A stretch of 64,000 nt of DNA from Variovorax sp. Root473 (GTDB lineage Bacteria; Pseudomonadota; Gammaproteobacteria; Burkholderiales; Burkholderiaceae_C): assembly GCF_001426505.1 (NCBI RefSeq), contig NZ_LMEV01000011.1, positions 31,766-95,765 of the forward strand. Reading direction: 5' to 3'. Position 1 is the stretch's first letter. The number at the start of each line of letters is the position of its first letter. The notes beneath the pieces were generated by a model. The model was not told the DNA's origin and made no database searches. It was given only the letters and a program-made list of their open reading frames with translations. The position numbers and the translations under genes were made by a program. This document shows, piece by piece, positions 8,108 through 16,069 of the stretch.

Positions 8108-8452
8108 ATGCCGAAGAGCAGCCGAAGCCTCTCAGCCCTGCCCTCGCAGACCGTCAAGCCCCTTGAGGGCCTGGGCCTGCGCCTGCGCGCGCACCGGGTG
8201 CACCGCGCATGGACGGTGGCCGAAATGGCCGAGCGGCTCATGTGCTCCCCCAACACGCTGCGGGCCCTCGAATCGGGCAAGCCCGGCACCAGCATCGGCC
8301 TGCTCGCCCATGCGCTGTGGCTGCTGGGCCAGATCGATTCGCTCGACAGCGTGGCCCCGGCTCCCGCGGAACTGGCGGCGAAGCGCCGCGTGCGTCGATC
8401 GGCCGCACAAGGCACTGCGGGTGTGATCGCGGAGGGTGAACGTGACTTCTGA
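8108..8452 (+). CDS. hipB: HipB-like XRE-family antitoxin/repressor
   Basis: This 114-residue protein has one XRE-type helix-turn-helix: GLRLRAHRVHRAWTVAEMAERLMCSPNTLRALESGKPG, with the usual ALE.G.P ending. It directly precedes and overlaps a HipA-type kinase gene by 11 bp, the standard antitoxin-toxin order. It should bind and neutralise the kinase and repress the operon through the inverted repeat just upstream. The start is taken at the ATG; a TTG directly before it is possible. The basic C-terminal tail (KRRVRRS) is unusual, and its role is unknown. Confidence 0.8.
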   Translation: MPKSSRSLSALPSQTVKPLEGLGLRLRAHRVHRAWTVAEMAERLMCSPNTLRALESGKPGTSIGLLAHALWLLGQIDSLDSVAPAPAELAAKRRVRRSAAQGTAGVIAEGERDF

Positions 8453-9695
8453 TCCGCTCGACGCCGAGCGCCGCATCTATGTCGGCCTCGCACACCGCAC
8501 GGGCGCACCGGTGCAGCCCGCAGGCCTGATGAAGGTGGTTCGTCGCGGGGTTGTCGAGTCCGGCGAATTCGCCTATGGCCGGCGTTATCTCGAAAACCCG
8601 GCGGCCGTGCCGCTGAACCCCGAAACCCTGCCGCTGCGCGACGCCGCGTTCGTGCTGTCCGAGCAGCGCATCCGCGATGGCGGCGCGATGCCACTCACGC
8701 TGCGCGACGCGCTGCCCGACAGCTGGGGGCGCAAGGTGCTCGAAATACGCCAGGGCCGGCCGCTGTCCGACATCGACGCGCTGCTGCTGACCAACGAGGA
8801 CCGCGTCGGCGCGATGGTGTTCTCCGAAGCGCTGCCCATCCGCACCGACGAACCGCCCGTCACGCTCTGGTCGCTGCAGGAACTTGCCGAGGCCTCCCGC
8901 CGGATCGAGGACGGCCTGGACATCGGCCCCGACATGCACCTGCTGCTGCGCGGCGGGAGCCTGGGCGGCGCACGCCCCAAGGCGGCCTTCGTGCACGAGG
9001 GCCGGCGCTGCATCGCCAAGTTCGCATCGCGCGGCGACGACCATGACGTGGAGGTGATCGAAGCGGCCACGCTTTGGCTCGCCGATGCCTGCGGCATCGC
9101 AGTGCCCCCGTTTCTGCTGCAGCCTCTGGCCGCGGGGCACGCCTTGCTGGTCGAGCGCTTCGACCGGTCCGGTCCGGTGACCGACGAGCGACGCTTTCAC
9201 TACCTCTCGGCTTCGGCACTGCTCAACGTTCCCTACGAATCCAGCCGGGGCAGCTACATCGAGCTGGCACAACTGCTGCGGCGCATCTCGCGACAGCCGC
9301 AGGAAGACCTGTCCGAGCTGTTCCGGCGCCTGGTGTTCAACCTGGTGGTGGGCAACAGCGACGACCACGTCAAGAACCATGGCGCCGTGCAAGACGAAGA
9401 CGGCCTCTGGCACCTGGCCCCGGCCTTCGATCTCGTCATGCAGCTGGGCGGCCACACCGGCTACCAGGAACTCGCCATCCTTCCGGGGCAACACGCGTCG
9501 AGTCTCGAATTGGCGCGCGCCGCAGCGCCCCATTTCGGCCTGTCGGCTGCGCAGGCGGACGATGTCATCCGCACCATCGAAGAAACCGTCGGCGTGCAAG
9601 CTGCGGCAAGTGTCGAGGCTGCCGGAGGCCATCACGACCTGGTGCGCCGTGTGGCAACGTTCATTGCGCAGCAGCACGAACGCATCCGCGCTTAG
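8442..9695 (+). CDS. hipA: HipA-type serine/threonine kinase toxin
   Basis: This protein of about 417 residues carries HipA features. An N-terminal HipA_N domain (AYGRRYLENPAAVPL, residues 44-58) leads to the P-loop-like RGGSLGGARPKA (170-181). The catalytic NSDDHVKNHG follows (about 305-314), then the metal-binding PAFDLV (about 327-332). HipA of E. coli phosphorylates glutamyl-tRNA synthetase and induces persistence; the target here is not known. The start is set to the GTG at 8442, with GGAGGG 6 bases upstream; a GTG at 8436 sits too close to that site. It overlaps the antitoxin gene by 11 bp. Confidence 0.85.
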   Translation: MTSDPLDAERRIYVGLAHRTGAPVQPAGLMKVVRRGVVESGEFAYGRRYLENPAAVPLNPETLPLRDAAFVLSEQRIRDGGAMPLTLRDALPDSWGRKVLEIRQGRPLSDIDALLLTNEDRVGAMVFSEALPIRTDEPPVTLWSLQELAEASRRIEDGLDIGPDMHLLLRGGSLGGARPKAAFVHEGRRCIAKFASRGDDHDVEVIEAATLWLADACGIAVPPFLLQPLAAGHALLVERFDRSGPVTDERRFHYLSASALLNVPYESSRGSYIELAQLLRRISRQPQEDLSELFRRLVFNLVVGNSDDHVKNHGAVQDEDGLWHLAPAFDLVMQLGGHTGYQELAILPGQHASSLELARAAAPHFGLSAAQADDVIRTIEETVGVQAAASVEAAGGHHDLVRRVATFIAQQHERIRA

Positions 9696-9750
9696 GCGCA
9701 GGGGCCGGCGCTTGCCTATGATCTTGTCATTCCATCCAGGAGACAAACAG

Positions 9751-10332
9751 ATGTCCGCCCCCCGCTACCCCCTCGCCGAACTCAAGGACCTGCCCGACGA
9801 CATCCGCACCGCGATCCTCGCCGTGCAGGAGAAGGCCGGCTTCGTGCCCAACGTGTTCCTCGGCCTTGCACGCCGTCCCGCCGAGTGGCGCGCGTTCTTC
9901 GCGTACCACGACGCGCTGATGCTGAAGGAAGAAGGCTCGCTCACCAAGGGCGACCGCGAGATGATCGTCACGGTCACCAGCGCGGCCAACCAATGCCTGT
10001 ACTGCGTGGTGGCGCACGGCGCGCTGCTGCGCATCTACGAGAAGAAACCGCTGGTGGCCGACCAGGTGGCGGTGAACTACCGCAAGGCGGACATCACGCA
10101 GCGCCAGCGCGCGATGCTCGACTTTGCGATGAAGGTCTGCGAACGCTCGCACGAGATCGACGACCGCGACTTCGCGCCGCTGCACGCGCATGGCTTCGAC
10201 GACGAGGACATCTGGGACATCGCAGCCATCACCGCCTTCTTCGGCCTGAGCAACCGGCTGGCCAGCTTCAGCGGCATGCAGCCGAACCCGGAGTTCTTCC
10301 TGATGGGCCGGCTGCCGCGCGAAAAGAAGTAA
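9751..10332 (+). CDS. Peroxidase-related protein, carboxymuconolactone decarboxylase/AhpD-like fold
   Basis: This 193-residue protein belongs to the CMD/AhpD superfamily. C82 and C85 (NQCLYCVVAHG) with His89 form the CxxC...H peroxidatic motif of AhpD-like alkylhydroperoxidases. The reading frame is open far upstream, but AGGAGA directly precedes the ATG at 9751, which fixes the start. It is likely a cytoplasmic peroxide-reducing or disulfide-exchange enzyme; the substrate is unknown. It stands alone after hipA and converges with eptA. Confidence 0.82.
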   Translation: MSAPRYPLAELKDLPDDIRTAILAVQEKAGFVPNVFLGLARRPAEWRAFFAYHDALMLKEEGSLTKGDREMIVTVTSAANQCLYCVVAHGALLRIYEKKPLVADQVAVNYRKADITQRQRAMLDFAMKVCERSHEIDDRDFAPLHAHGFDDEDIWDIAAITAFFGLSNRLASFSGMQPNPEFFLMGRLPREKK

Positions 10333-10357
10333 GCAGACGCGGCTATCGGCAACAGGC

Positions 10358-12121
10358 TCAGGCCTTGCCGCGGCACGAGGCCAGCGCGTCGAGCGCCGGC
10401 TTGTAGGTGGGCGTGGTCACGTCCATCAGGCCCAGCACCGTGTGGTACAGGTTGTCGTGGGTGAGCGGCGCATCCAGCCCCGCTTCCATGCACGAACGCG
10501 AGAGCTTGCGGCGCTCGCTCATGCCGTCGCCGAACCACGTGACCAGGGGCACGTGCTTTTGTGCATCGGGCGCGAAGCTGTAGGGCACGCCGTGCAGGAA
10601 GAGCCCGTATTCGCCCAGCGACTCGCCGTGGTCGCTCACGTAGAGCAGCGCCGGGTCGTACTGCTTCGATTGCGTCTTGAGCCAGTCGATGGTCTGGCCG
10701 AGGAAATGGTCGGTCTGGGCGATCGAGTTGTCGTAGACGTTCATCAGCTCGGCGTGCGCGCATTCGGCCAACGCGTTGGTCTTGCATTCGGGCGTGAAGC
10801 GCTTCAGTTCGGACGCCGAGCGCTTGTAGTAGGCCGGGCCGTGGCTGCCCATCTGGTGCATCACGAGCACGATGCCCTTGGCGCGGCGCTCGGCAGGCAG
10901 CGCGGCGATGCGTTCGTCGAGGCCCTTGAGCATCACGTTGTCCAGGCACTCCTCGCCATCGCACAGCGCCTTCTTGGTGGCGGCGTCGAGGCTGTCGAAG
11001 GCCGAGGCGTTCGGGATGCGCGCGCACACGCCCTTGCAGCCGGCCTGGTTGTCGAGCCAGAACACCGCCAGGCCCGAGGCCTGCAGCACGTCCATCAGGT
11101 TCTCGTACTCGTCCTTGCGCGACTCGTAGCCGCCCTTGCCCAGGGGCGAGAACATGCAGGGCACCGAGGCCAGCGTGTTGGTGCCGCACGAGCGCACCTC
11201 GCGGTAGCTCAACACGTCGCGTTTGGCGAGCTCGGGCGTGGTGTTGCGGGCATAGCCGTTCAGTCCGAAGTGATCGGCGCGCGCGGTCTCGCCCACCACC
11301 ACCACGAACAGCGGCGGCCGCTTCTGCGCCGCGTAGCTCGCGCCCAGCGCGGTGCCGGCGGTGATCGGGATCAGCTTGCTGCTGCGCTTGAACATCGGCT
11401 TGAGCACCACGGCGCCGGCCGAGTAGAGGCTGGCGATGGGGTTCATCATGTAGCGCAGGTGCACGTTGTTGCGCATCAGCGGCGCCAGCTGCCGGTTCAT
11501 CGCCACGCCCGTGACCACCGCCACGACGGCGGCCAGCACCAGCAGCAGCGCGTTGCGCCACGCGTGCGACAGCAGCCCCCTCGGCACGATGCGCACGCGC
11601 CAGATTGCCCAGGCCGCCGGCACCACCACCACGAGCACATTGAAGACCATGCGCCAGCTCAGCAGGTCGCGCGCCTCGTTGGGGTCGGTCTGGAACGCGT
11701 TCGCGATCATGCTCGGGTCCATCACCACGCGGTACTGGAGCATGTAGTGCTGCGCCACCGCGGCGATCACCACCACGAGCAGCCACAGCGGCTTCATCCA
11801 GCGCGACCAGGCCGTGAGCGACAGCATCGCGACGGTGCCGCAGAAGGTGAGCAATCCCAGCGCGACGATCGTCGGGAGGTAGGTGCTGGGCGCGCCGCCC
11901 AGGCGGGCCAGTTCGTTCAGCAACGGCCAGTTGGCCGTGAGGCCGAGGTACAGGCTGAGCCAGACGATCACCTGCCGGGTCGAGCGGGGCCGCGAGATCC
12001 GGCGGTCGATGCGTTGCCAGAGGCTGCCGGCGGCGCCTGAATCCGCCAGCGGCGCGGGACCGGATTCAGAGCGGGTGGCGGCGCGCGCTACCAGCGCGGA
12101 TTCGAGACGCGAAACAGACAT
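10358..12121 (-). CDS. eptA: Phosphoethanolamine transferase, EptA family
   Basis: This 587-residue inner-membrane enzyme has about five N-terminal transmembrane helices (roughly residues 50-240) and a periplasmic sulfatase-fold domain. Visible zinc and catalytic residues are Glu278 (VVGETARADH), the nucleophile Thr314 (SCGTNT), His427 (GSHGPAYY), Asp497-His498 (SDHGES) and His510. EptA moves phosphoethanolamine from phosphatidylethanolamine to lipid A and lowers binding of cationic peptides such as polymyxin. The 57-bp upstream gap carries phased CTGAA repeats, and a PmrAB-like two-component system lies in the same cluster. I infer control by that system. The extended cytosolic N-terminus (about 45 residues) may mean translation starts later. 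Confidence 0.92.
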   Translation of the reverse strand: MSVSRLESALVARAATRSESGPAPLADSGAAGSLWQRIDRRISRPRSTRQVIVWLSLYLGLTANWPLLNELARLGGAPSTYLPTIVALGLLTFCGTVAMLSLTAWSRWMKPLWLLVVVIAAVAQHYMLQYRVVMDPSMIANAFQTDPNEARDLLSWRMVFNVLVVVVPAAWAIWRVRIVPRGLLSHAWRNALLLVLAAVVAVVTGVAMNRQLAPLMRNNVHLRYMMNPIASLYSAGAVVLKPMFKRSSKLIPITAGTALGASYAAQKRPPLFVVVVGETARADHFGLNGYARNTTPELAKRDVLSYREVRSCGTNTLASVPCMFSPLGKGGYESRKDEYENLMDVLQASGLAVFWLDNQAGCKGVCARIPNASAFDSLDAATKKALCDGEECLDNVMLKGLDERIAALPAERRAKGIVLVMHQMGSHGPAYYKRSASELKRFTPECKTNALAECAHAELMNVYDNSIAQTDHFLGQTIDWLKTQSKQYDPALLYVSDHGESLGEYGLFLHGVPYSFAPDAQKHVPLVTWFGDGMSERRKLSRSCMEAGLDAPLTHDNLYHTVLGLMDVTTPTYKPALDALASCRGKA

Positions 12122-12141
12122 GCAGCCACTGTAGGCAGCGC

Positions 12142-12183
12142 GCCTGAAGAGAGCCTGAACAGTTCATTCAGCGCGCATTCAGG
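12142..12183. promoter_or_regulatory. Phased repeats upstream of eptA, putative response-regulator site
   Basis: Plus strand: GCCTGAA at 12142 and 12153, 11 bp apart. Minus strand: CTGAAT twice (seen as ATTCAG at 12166 and 12177 on the plus strand), again 11 bp apart. Eleven-bp direct repeats are the layout of OmpR/PhoB-class sites, and CTGAAT-N5-CTGAAT is close to the PmrA box layout (HTTAAD-N5-HTTAAD). The block lies directly upstream of eptA and runs into the 3' end of the PAP2 gene. Confidence 0.55.
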
Positions 12184-12754
12184 CTCGGCCGATGCGCGCC
12201 CGGCGCAGCAGCCGCAAATGCGGGCTGCGCGACACCGCGCGGCCGGCCGGACGGCTGATGCCGCGCTCCACCATGATCGAGACCAGCGCCGCCAGGATCG
12301 CGGCGGCCGTCACGTCGGTCGGGAAGTGCAGGCCCAGGTACAAGCGGCTCCACGCCACCACCACCGCCGCCACCAGCGCCAGCCGCATAGGCGTGCGCCA
12401 CGGCAGGCACCACAGCGAAAAGGCCGCGGCAAAGGTGCCGGCCGCATGCAGGCTGGGAAATCCCGGCCGCACGCCCTGCGGCACCCACTGGATGCCCAGT
12501 CCGTAGAACGCGGGCCTCGGGAACGGCAGCAGCGAGCGGAAGGTGTTCACCACCAGCCACACCACGAGCACGCTGACCAGGGCCGTGAAGAAGGCATGGC
12601 GCCAGCGGCGGTCGACGGCTGCCGCGGCCGCGATCGACAGCGCCAGCAGCGTCGGCAAGACGTCGGACGCGAAGACCGCGAAGCGGATGCTCCACGCCGG
12701 CGCAGAGGCGGAGGCGTTGATCCAGCTGAACAGGGCGAAATCAAGGGCGTGCAT
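12179..12754 (-). CDS. PAP2-family membrane phosphatase (first of two)
   Basis: This 191-residue membrane protein has the three PAP2 signatures. They are FRSLLPFPRPA (C1-like, about residues 72-82), FPSLHAAGTFA (C2 with catalytic His, about 99-109) and SRLYLGLHFPTDV (C3, about 135-147). The family removes phosphate from lipid phosphates such as undecaprenyl pyrophosphate, phosphatidic acid or lipid A. Its place beside eptA and a second PAP2 gene suggests an envelope-lipid substrate. Its start overlaps the end of the upstream PAP2 gene by 14 bp, so the two are probably co-translated. Confidence 0.85.
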   Translation of the reverse strand: MHALDFALFSWINASASAPAWSIRFAVFASDVLPTLLALSIAAAAAVDRRWRHAFFTALVSVLVVWLVVNTFRSLLPFPRPAFYGLGIQWVPQGVRPGFPSLHAAGTFAAAFSLWCLPWRTPMRLALVAAVVVAWSRLYLGLHFPTDVTAAAILAALVSIMVERGISRPAGRAVSRSPHLRLLRRARIGRA

Positions 12755-13451
12755 GCAGGGGCGCAGTGCGTTGGGTGGGAAAAGGTTTCTGGCGGCGCGT
12801 CACTGCCAGATCGATGACGAAGCCCACCGTCCAGCAGACCCAGGCGGTCCACAGCGTGTGGCTCATGTAGTGCGCGCCGCGCATCTGCTGCGCCACGCCC
12901 AGCACAAGGCCGGCGAGCAGCGCCACGCCAAGCCAGAGGGCAGCCGCGCGCGGCGACACATGCCGCAGCACGAAATACCCGCCGAGGTAGGCGAACGCGG
13001 CCGAGGCATGGCCGGCCGGGAAGCAGCCCCCGGGCCCGCCGTCGCCCTGGCCCCAGGCCCAATGCGACACGTAGCGCGCCACGCCGCCGAACTCCTTCAG
13101 GTCCCACGGGCAGCTGGTGTCGCTCGCATGCTTGATCAGGCTCACGGCCAGCACCGAGGCCAGCACGGTCAGGGCGAGCTGCACGCGGGCACCCGTGCCC
13201 AGGCGCCGCAGCATGCCCACGGGCCAGCGGATGGCGGCAAACAGGCCGATCATCAGCAGCCAGCTGAGGTTTTTCGCGCCCTCGTGCATCACGTGGACCA
13301 GGAAGGGGTTGTCGCGCCACGGAAAGCCCATCGGCGTGCCGGCCAGGCGGGCCAGCGGCAGATCGCCGCCGAGTGCATCCCAGATCATCAACAAGGCCAG
13401 AGCAAGCAAGGTCAGGATTCCGGGACGGAGGTTCGGGGAACGGCGGGTCAT
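12741..13451 (-). CDS. PAP2-family membrane phosphatase (second of two)
   Basis: This 236-residue membrane protein has a PAP2 core: KHASDTSCPWDL (C1, basic residue present), CFPAGHASAAFA (C2) and GAHYMSHTLWTAW (C3, catalytic His). About six hydrophobic segments are visible. LpxE/LpxF-type lipid A phosphatases belong to this family, and co-location with eptA and a PmrAB-like system makes lipid A dephosphorylation a fair guess. It is first in a minus-strand run (PAP2-PAP2-eptA) and divergent from the response regulator gene across 136 bp. Confidence 0.82.
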   Translation of the reverse strand: MTRRSPNLRPGILTLLALALLMIWDALGGDLPLARLAGTPMGFPWRDNPFLVHVMHEGAKNLSWLLMIGLFAAIRWPVGMLRRLGTGARVQLALTVLASVLAVSLIKHASDTSCPWDLKEFGGVARYVSHWAWGQGDGGPGGCFPAGHASAAFAYLGGYFVLRHVSPRAAALWLGVALLAGLVLGVAQQMRGAHYMSHTLWTAWVCWTVGFVIDLAVTRRQKPFPTQRTAPLHARP

Positions 13452-13510
13452 GAAGAAAGCAGGCCTCGGAACAGACTGGGCGTGAGCCTACGCACGCAGG
13501 ATGAACCCCG

Positions 13511-13537
13511 TCTGAAGCAACCTGAACGATTCCTGAC
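13511..13537 (+). promoter_or_regulatory. Three phased CTGA(A/C) repeats before the response regulator gene
   Basis: CTGAA at 13512, CTGAA at 13522 and CTGAC at 13533 are 10 and 11 bp apart in the divergent promoter region between the PAP2 gene and the response regulator. The same core and phasing recur upstream of eptA. The likely role is a binding site for autoregulation by the adjacent response regulator. Confidence 0.5.
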
Positions 13538-13587
13538 GCAACGGCCAGGGGGCGACGCTAGACTTCGAGTTTTTGTAAGGGCACCGC

Positions 13588-14262
13588 GTGCGGATCTTGC
13601 TGGTCGAAGATGACAGTTCCTTGGCAGACGCGGTCTGCAGCTACCTGGTCGCCAAGGCGTTCGTCGTCGACGTGGCCCCCAGCCTGGCCGAGGCGCGCGG
13701 CGCCCTCCTTTCAGTTCAGTACGCGGCGGTGCTGCTCGACCTGCACCTGGGCGACGGCGACGGCCTCTCTTTGCTGCCGCAGGTGCGCGCGCTGCGCGAG
13801 CCGCCCATCGTCATCGTGCTCACGGCGCGCGACCAGGTCACCGACCGCATCCGCGGCCTCGACGCCGGCGCCGACGACTACCTCATCAAGCCCTACGACC
13901 CGGCCGAGCTGCTCGCGCGGCTGCGCGCCGTGGAGCGCCGGCGCAGCGCCAATACGTCGCCGGTGCTGCAGCTGGGCACGCTGGAGATCGACCTGGCGCA
14001 CGACCGCGTGCGCAAGGACGGCATACCTGTCGTGCTCACGCAGAAGGAATGGGCGCTGCTGCGCGTGATGGCGACGCGGCCCGAACGCATCCACACGCGC
14101 GACAACCTGGCCGACGCGCTCTACGGCTTCGGCGACGAGGCCGACAGCAACACGCTCGAGGTGTTCATCAGCCGGCTGCGCCGCAAGCTCGGGCGCAGCC
14201 ACATCCAGACGCTGCGCGGCCTGGGCTACCGGCTGTCGTTCTCGGCGGACGACGAGGAATGA
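13588..14262 (+). CDS. OmpR-family response regulator, PmrA/QseB-like
   Basis: This 224-residue protein has a receiver domain with acidic pocket E7/D8/D9, phospho-acceptor Asp51 (LLDLHLGDGDG) and Lys101. A winged-helix output domain of the OmpR/PhoB class follows (TQKEWALLRVM...SNTLEVFISRLRRKLG...LRGLGYRL). It starts with GTG and overlaps the kinase gene by ATGA. Its neighbours (two PAP2 phosphatases and eptA) point to control of lipid A modification, as for PmrA, but the input signal is unknown. Confidence 0.88.
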   Translation: MRILLVEDDSSLADAVCSYLVAKAFVVDVAPSLAEARGALLSVQYAAVLLDLHLGDGDGLSLLPQVRALREPPIVIVLTARDQVTDRIRGLDAGADDYLIKPYDPAELLARLRAVERRRSANTSPVLQLGTLEIDLAHDRVRKDGIPVVLTQKEWALLRVMATRPERIHTRDNLADALYGFGDEADSNTLEVFISRLRRKLGRSHIQTLRGLGYRLSFSADDEE

Positions 14263-15617
14263 GCGGCGCCCTCCTTGGCGACCGCCGCGACTCTCTCGCG
14301 GGGCGCCTCACGCGCACGCTGATCCTGTGGGTCGGCGGTGTCTGGCTCGTGTGCGTGTTCGCCGTGGTCTGGTACGTGGACCGCGAGATCAACCACAACT
14401 TCGACAACGAGCTGGTGGAGGTGTCGCACCGCATGTTCGACATGGCGGTGCAAGAGCTCGACAAGCTGAAGCGGCATCGCGAGAGCAGCACGCAGGACGC
14501 ACCGCTGATCGCGCCCAAGCAGCTGTTCTCCGAAGACGCCGTGATGTACCAGGTGGTCGATGTCCACGAACATGTGCTGCTGCGCTCGGCCGAAGCGCCC
14601 GACGACGCCTTCGACGTGCCGCTGGCCGCCGGCTTCGCCAACAACCAGACCTGGCGCATCTACACCGTGCGCCACCCGACGCTGGGCCTGTACTTCCAGG
14701 TGGCCGATCCGCTCGACGAGCGCCGCCACGCGCTGAACCGCACATTGTTCGGCCTGATCATCCCGCTGGGCGCGGTGCTGCCGCTGCTGGCGCTGGTGCT
14801 GCGCCGCGTGGCGCGCACCGAGCTGCGCGTGCTGCAGCAACTCGCCGCCGAGATCGAAAAGCGCAGCGGCACCGACCTGCGCCCGATCACCCTGCCCGGC
14901 CTGCCGCAGGAGCTGCGCGCCGTGGGCGACCATGTCAACCGGCTGCTGGAGCGGCTGTCGCAGTCGCTCGACGTGGAACGCGCATTGGCCGCCAACGCCG
15001 CGCACGAGCTGCGCACGCCGCTGGCCGCCGCGCGCCTGCGGCTGCAGACCGCGCTCGACCACGACCTGAAACGCACCGACGTCGAAGGCGCGCTGCAGGC
15101 GCTGCAGATGCTGAGCCACCGCGCTGAAAAGCTGCTGCAGCTGTCGCGCGCCGAATCGGGTGCGTCGCTCACGCGGGCGCGGGTCGACCTGGTGCAGCTG
15201 GCGGGCACGGTGGCGCAGGAGTTCTGGCAAGACCCGCAGACCAACGAACGCCTGAAGCTCAAGGTGCCCGACAGCGCGGCGCCCGTGGCCTTCGGCGACG
15301 TCGACGCTCTGGCGATCGCGCTGCGCAACCTCGTCGAGAACGCGCTGCGCTACAGCGGCGACGGCCGCGTGACGGTCGAAGTCGCGGCGCCGTGTGTGCT
15401 CGTGGTGCGCGATGTCGGCCCCGGCGTCAGCGCCGAACAGCTTCAGTCGCTGCACCAGCGCCATGTGCGCCACGGCTCGGACCGCGCGGGCTATGGCCTG
15501 GGCATGTCGATCGTGGGCACGATCGTCGAGAAGCACAACGCGACGCTGGAACTGGCCTCGCCGCCGCCTGGCATGGCGCGCGGCTTCGAGGCGCGCATCG
15601 TGCTGCAGCCGGCCTGA
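14259..15617 (+). CDS. Sensor histidine kinase, PmrB/QseC-like
   Basis: This 452-residue membrane kinase has a first transmembrane helix near residues 17-39 and a periplasmic sensor region of about 120 residues. A second helix follows (FGLIIPLGAVLPLLALVL), then a short linker, a HisKA box (ANAAHELRTPLAAARL, phospho-accepting His) and an HATPase domain (N box RNLVENALRYS, GPGVS, YGLGMSIV). The ATG overlaps the regulator stop (ATGA). The pair should sense an envelope signal and control the divergent phosphatase/eptA genes. Confidence 0.88.
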   Translation: MSGALLGDRRDSLAGRLTRTLILWVGGVWLVCVFAVVWYVDREINHNFDNELVEVSHRMFDMAVQELDKLKRHRESSTQDAPLIAPKQLFSEDAVMYQVVDVHEHVLLRSAEAPDDAFDVPLAAGFANNQTWRIYTVRHPTLGLYFQVADPLDERRHALNRTLFGLIIPLGAVLPLLALVLRRVARTELRVLQQLAAEIEKRSGTDLRPITLPGLPQELRAVGDHVNRLLERLSQSLDVERALAANAAHELRTPLAAARLRLQTALDHDLKRTDVEGALQALQMLSHRAEKLLQLSRAESGASLTRARVDLVQLAGTVAQEFWQDPQTNERLKLKVPDSAAPVAFGDVDALAIALRNLVENALRYSGDGRVTVEVAAPCVLVVRDVGPGVSAEQLQSLHQRHVRHGSDRAGYGLGMSIVGTIVEKHNATLELASPPPGMARGFEARIVLQPA

Positions 15618-15646
15618 GCCTTTTGCGCCGACGCGCCAGCGCGCCT

Positions 15647-16069
15647 TCAGTCGCTGACGATCTCACGCAGCCAGTCGGGCAACGCCAGCGCCTTCTGCTT
15701 CGGGAAGTCGACCCAGATGGTGGTGGCGCCGCCGGCCGCGCAGACCACGTCGGGCGCGTCTTCACGGACCATCGTGGCCCAGCTTTCGAAGGTGGTGCGG
15801 CCCGGGTCGCTCACGTACATCCTGATCCGCACGTTGCCCGGGTACTCGATCTGCCGGTAGAAGTTGCAGAAGGCGTTGACGATGACCATGCCCTCGCCGC
15901 CCGGCGTGGGCTCGACGCCGAGCGAACGGATCCAGTCGATGCGCGCAGTTTCCAGGTAGCGAAAGTAGGTGCCGTTGTTCAGGTGGCCCATGGCGTCCAT
16001 GTCGCCCCAGCGGATGGGGATCGACATTTCATACACGAGCTTCTTCTTTTCGGGGATTTCAATTCTCAT
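15647..16069 (-). CDS. Acyl-CoA thioesterase, 4HBT/YbgC-like hot-dog fold
   Basis: This 140-residue protein shows the 4-hydroxybenzoyl-CoA thioesterase signature IRWGDMDAMGHLNNGTYFRYLE. The Asp of WGDMD is the expected catalytic residue. It is probably a cytoplasmic acyl-CoA thioesterase. The ATG at 16069 overlaps the stop of the upstream transporter gene (ATGA), which marks it as the last gene of a coupled SDR-transporter-thioesterase operon. The longer upstream reading of this frame is the antisense-like shadow of the transporter gene. Confidence 0.85.
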   Translation of the reverse strand: MRIEIPEKKKLVYEMSIPIRWGDMDAMGHLNNGTYFRYLETARIDWIRSLGVEPTPGGEGMVIVNAFCNFYRQIEYPGNVRIRMYVSDPGRTTFESWATMVREDAPDVVCAAGGATTIWVDFPKQKALALPDWLREIVSD

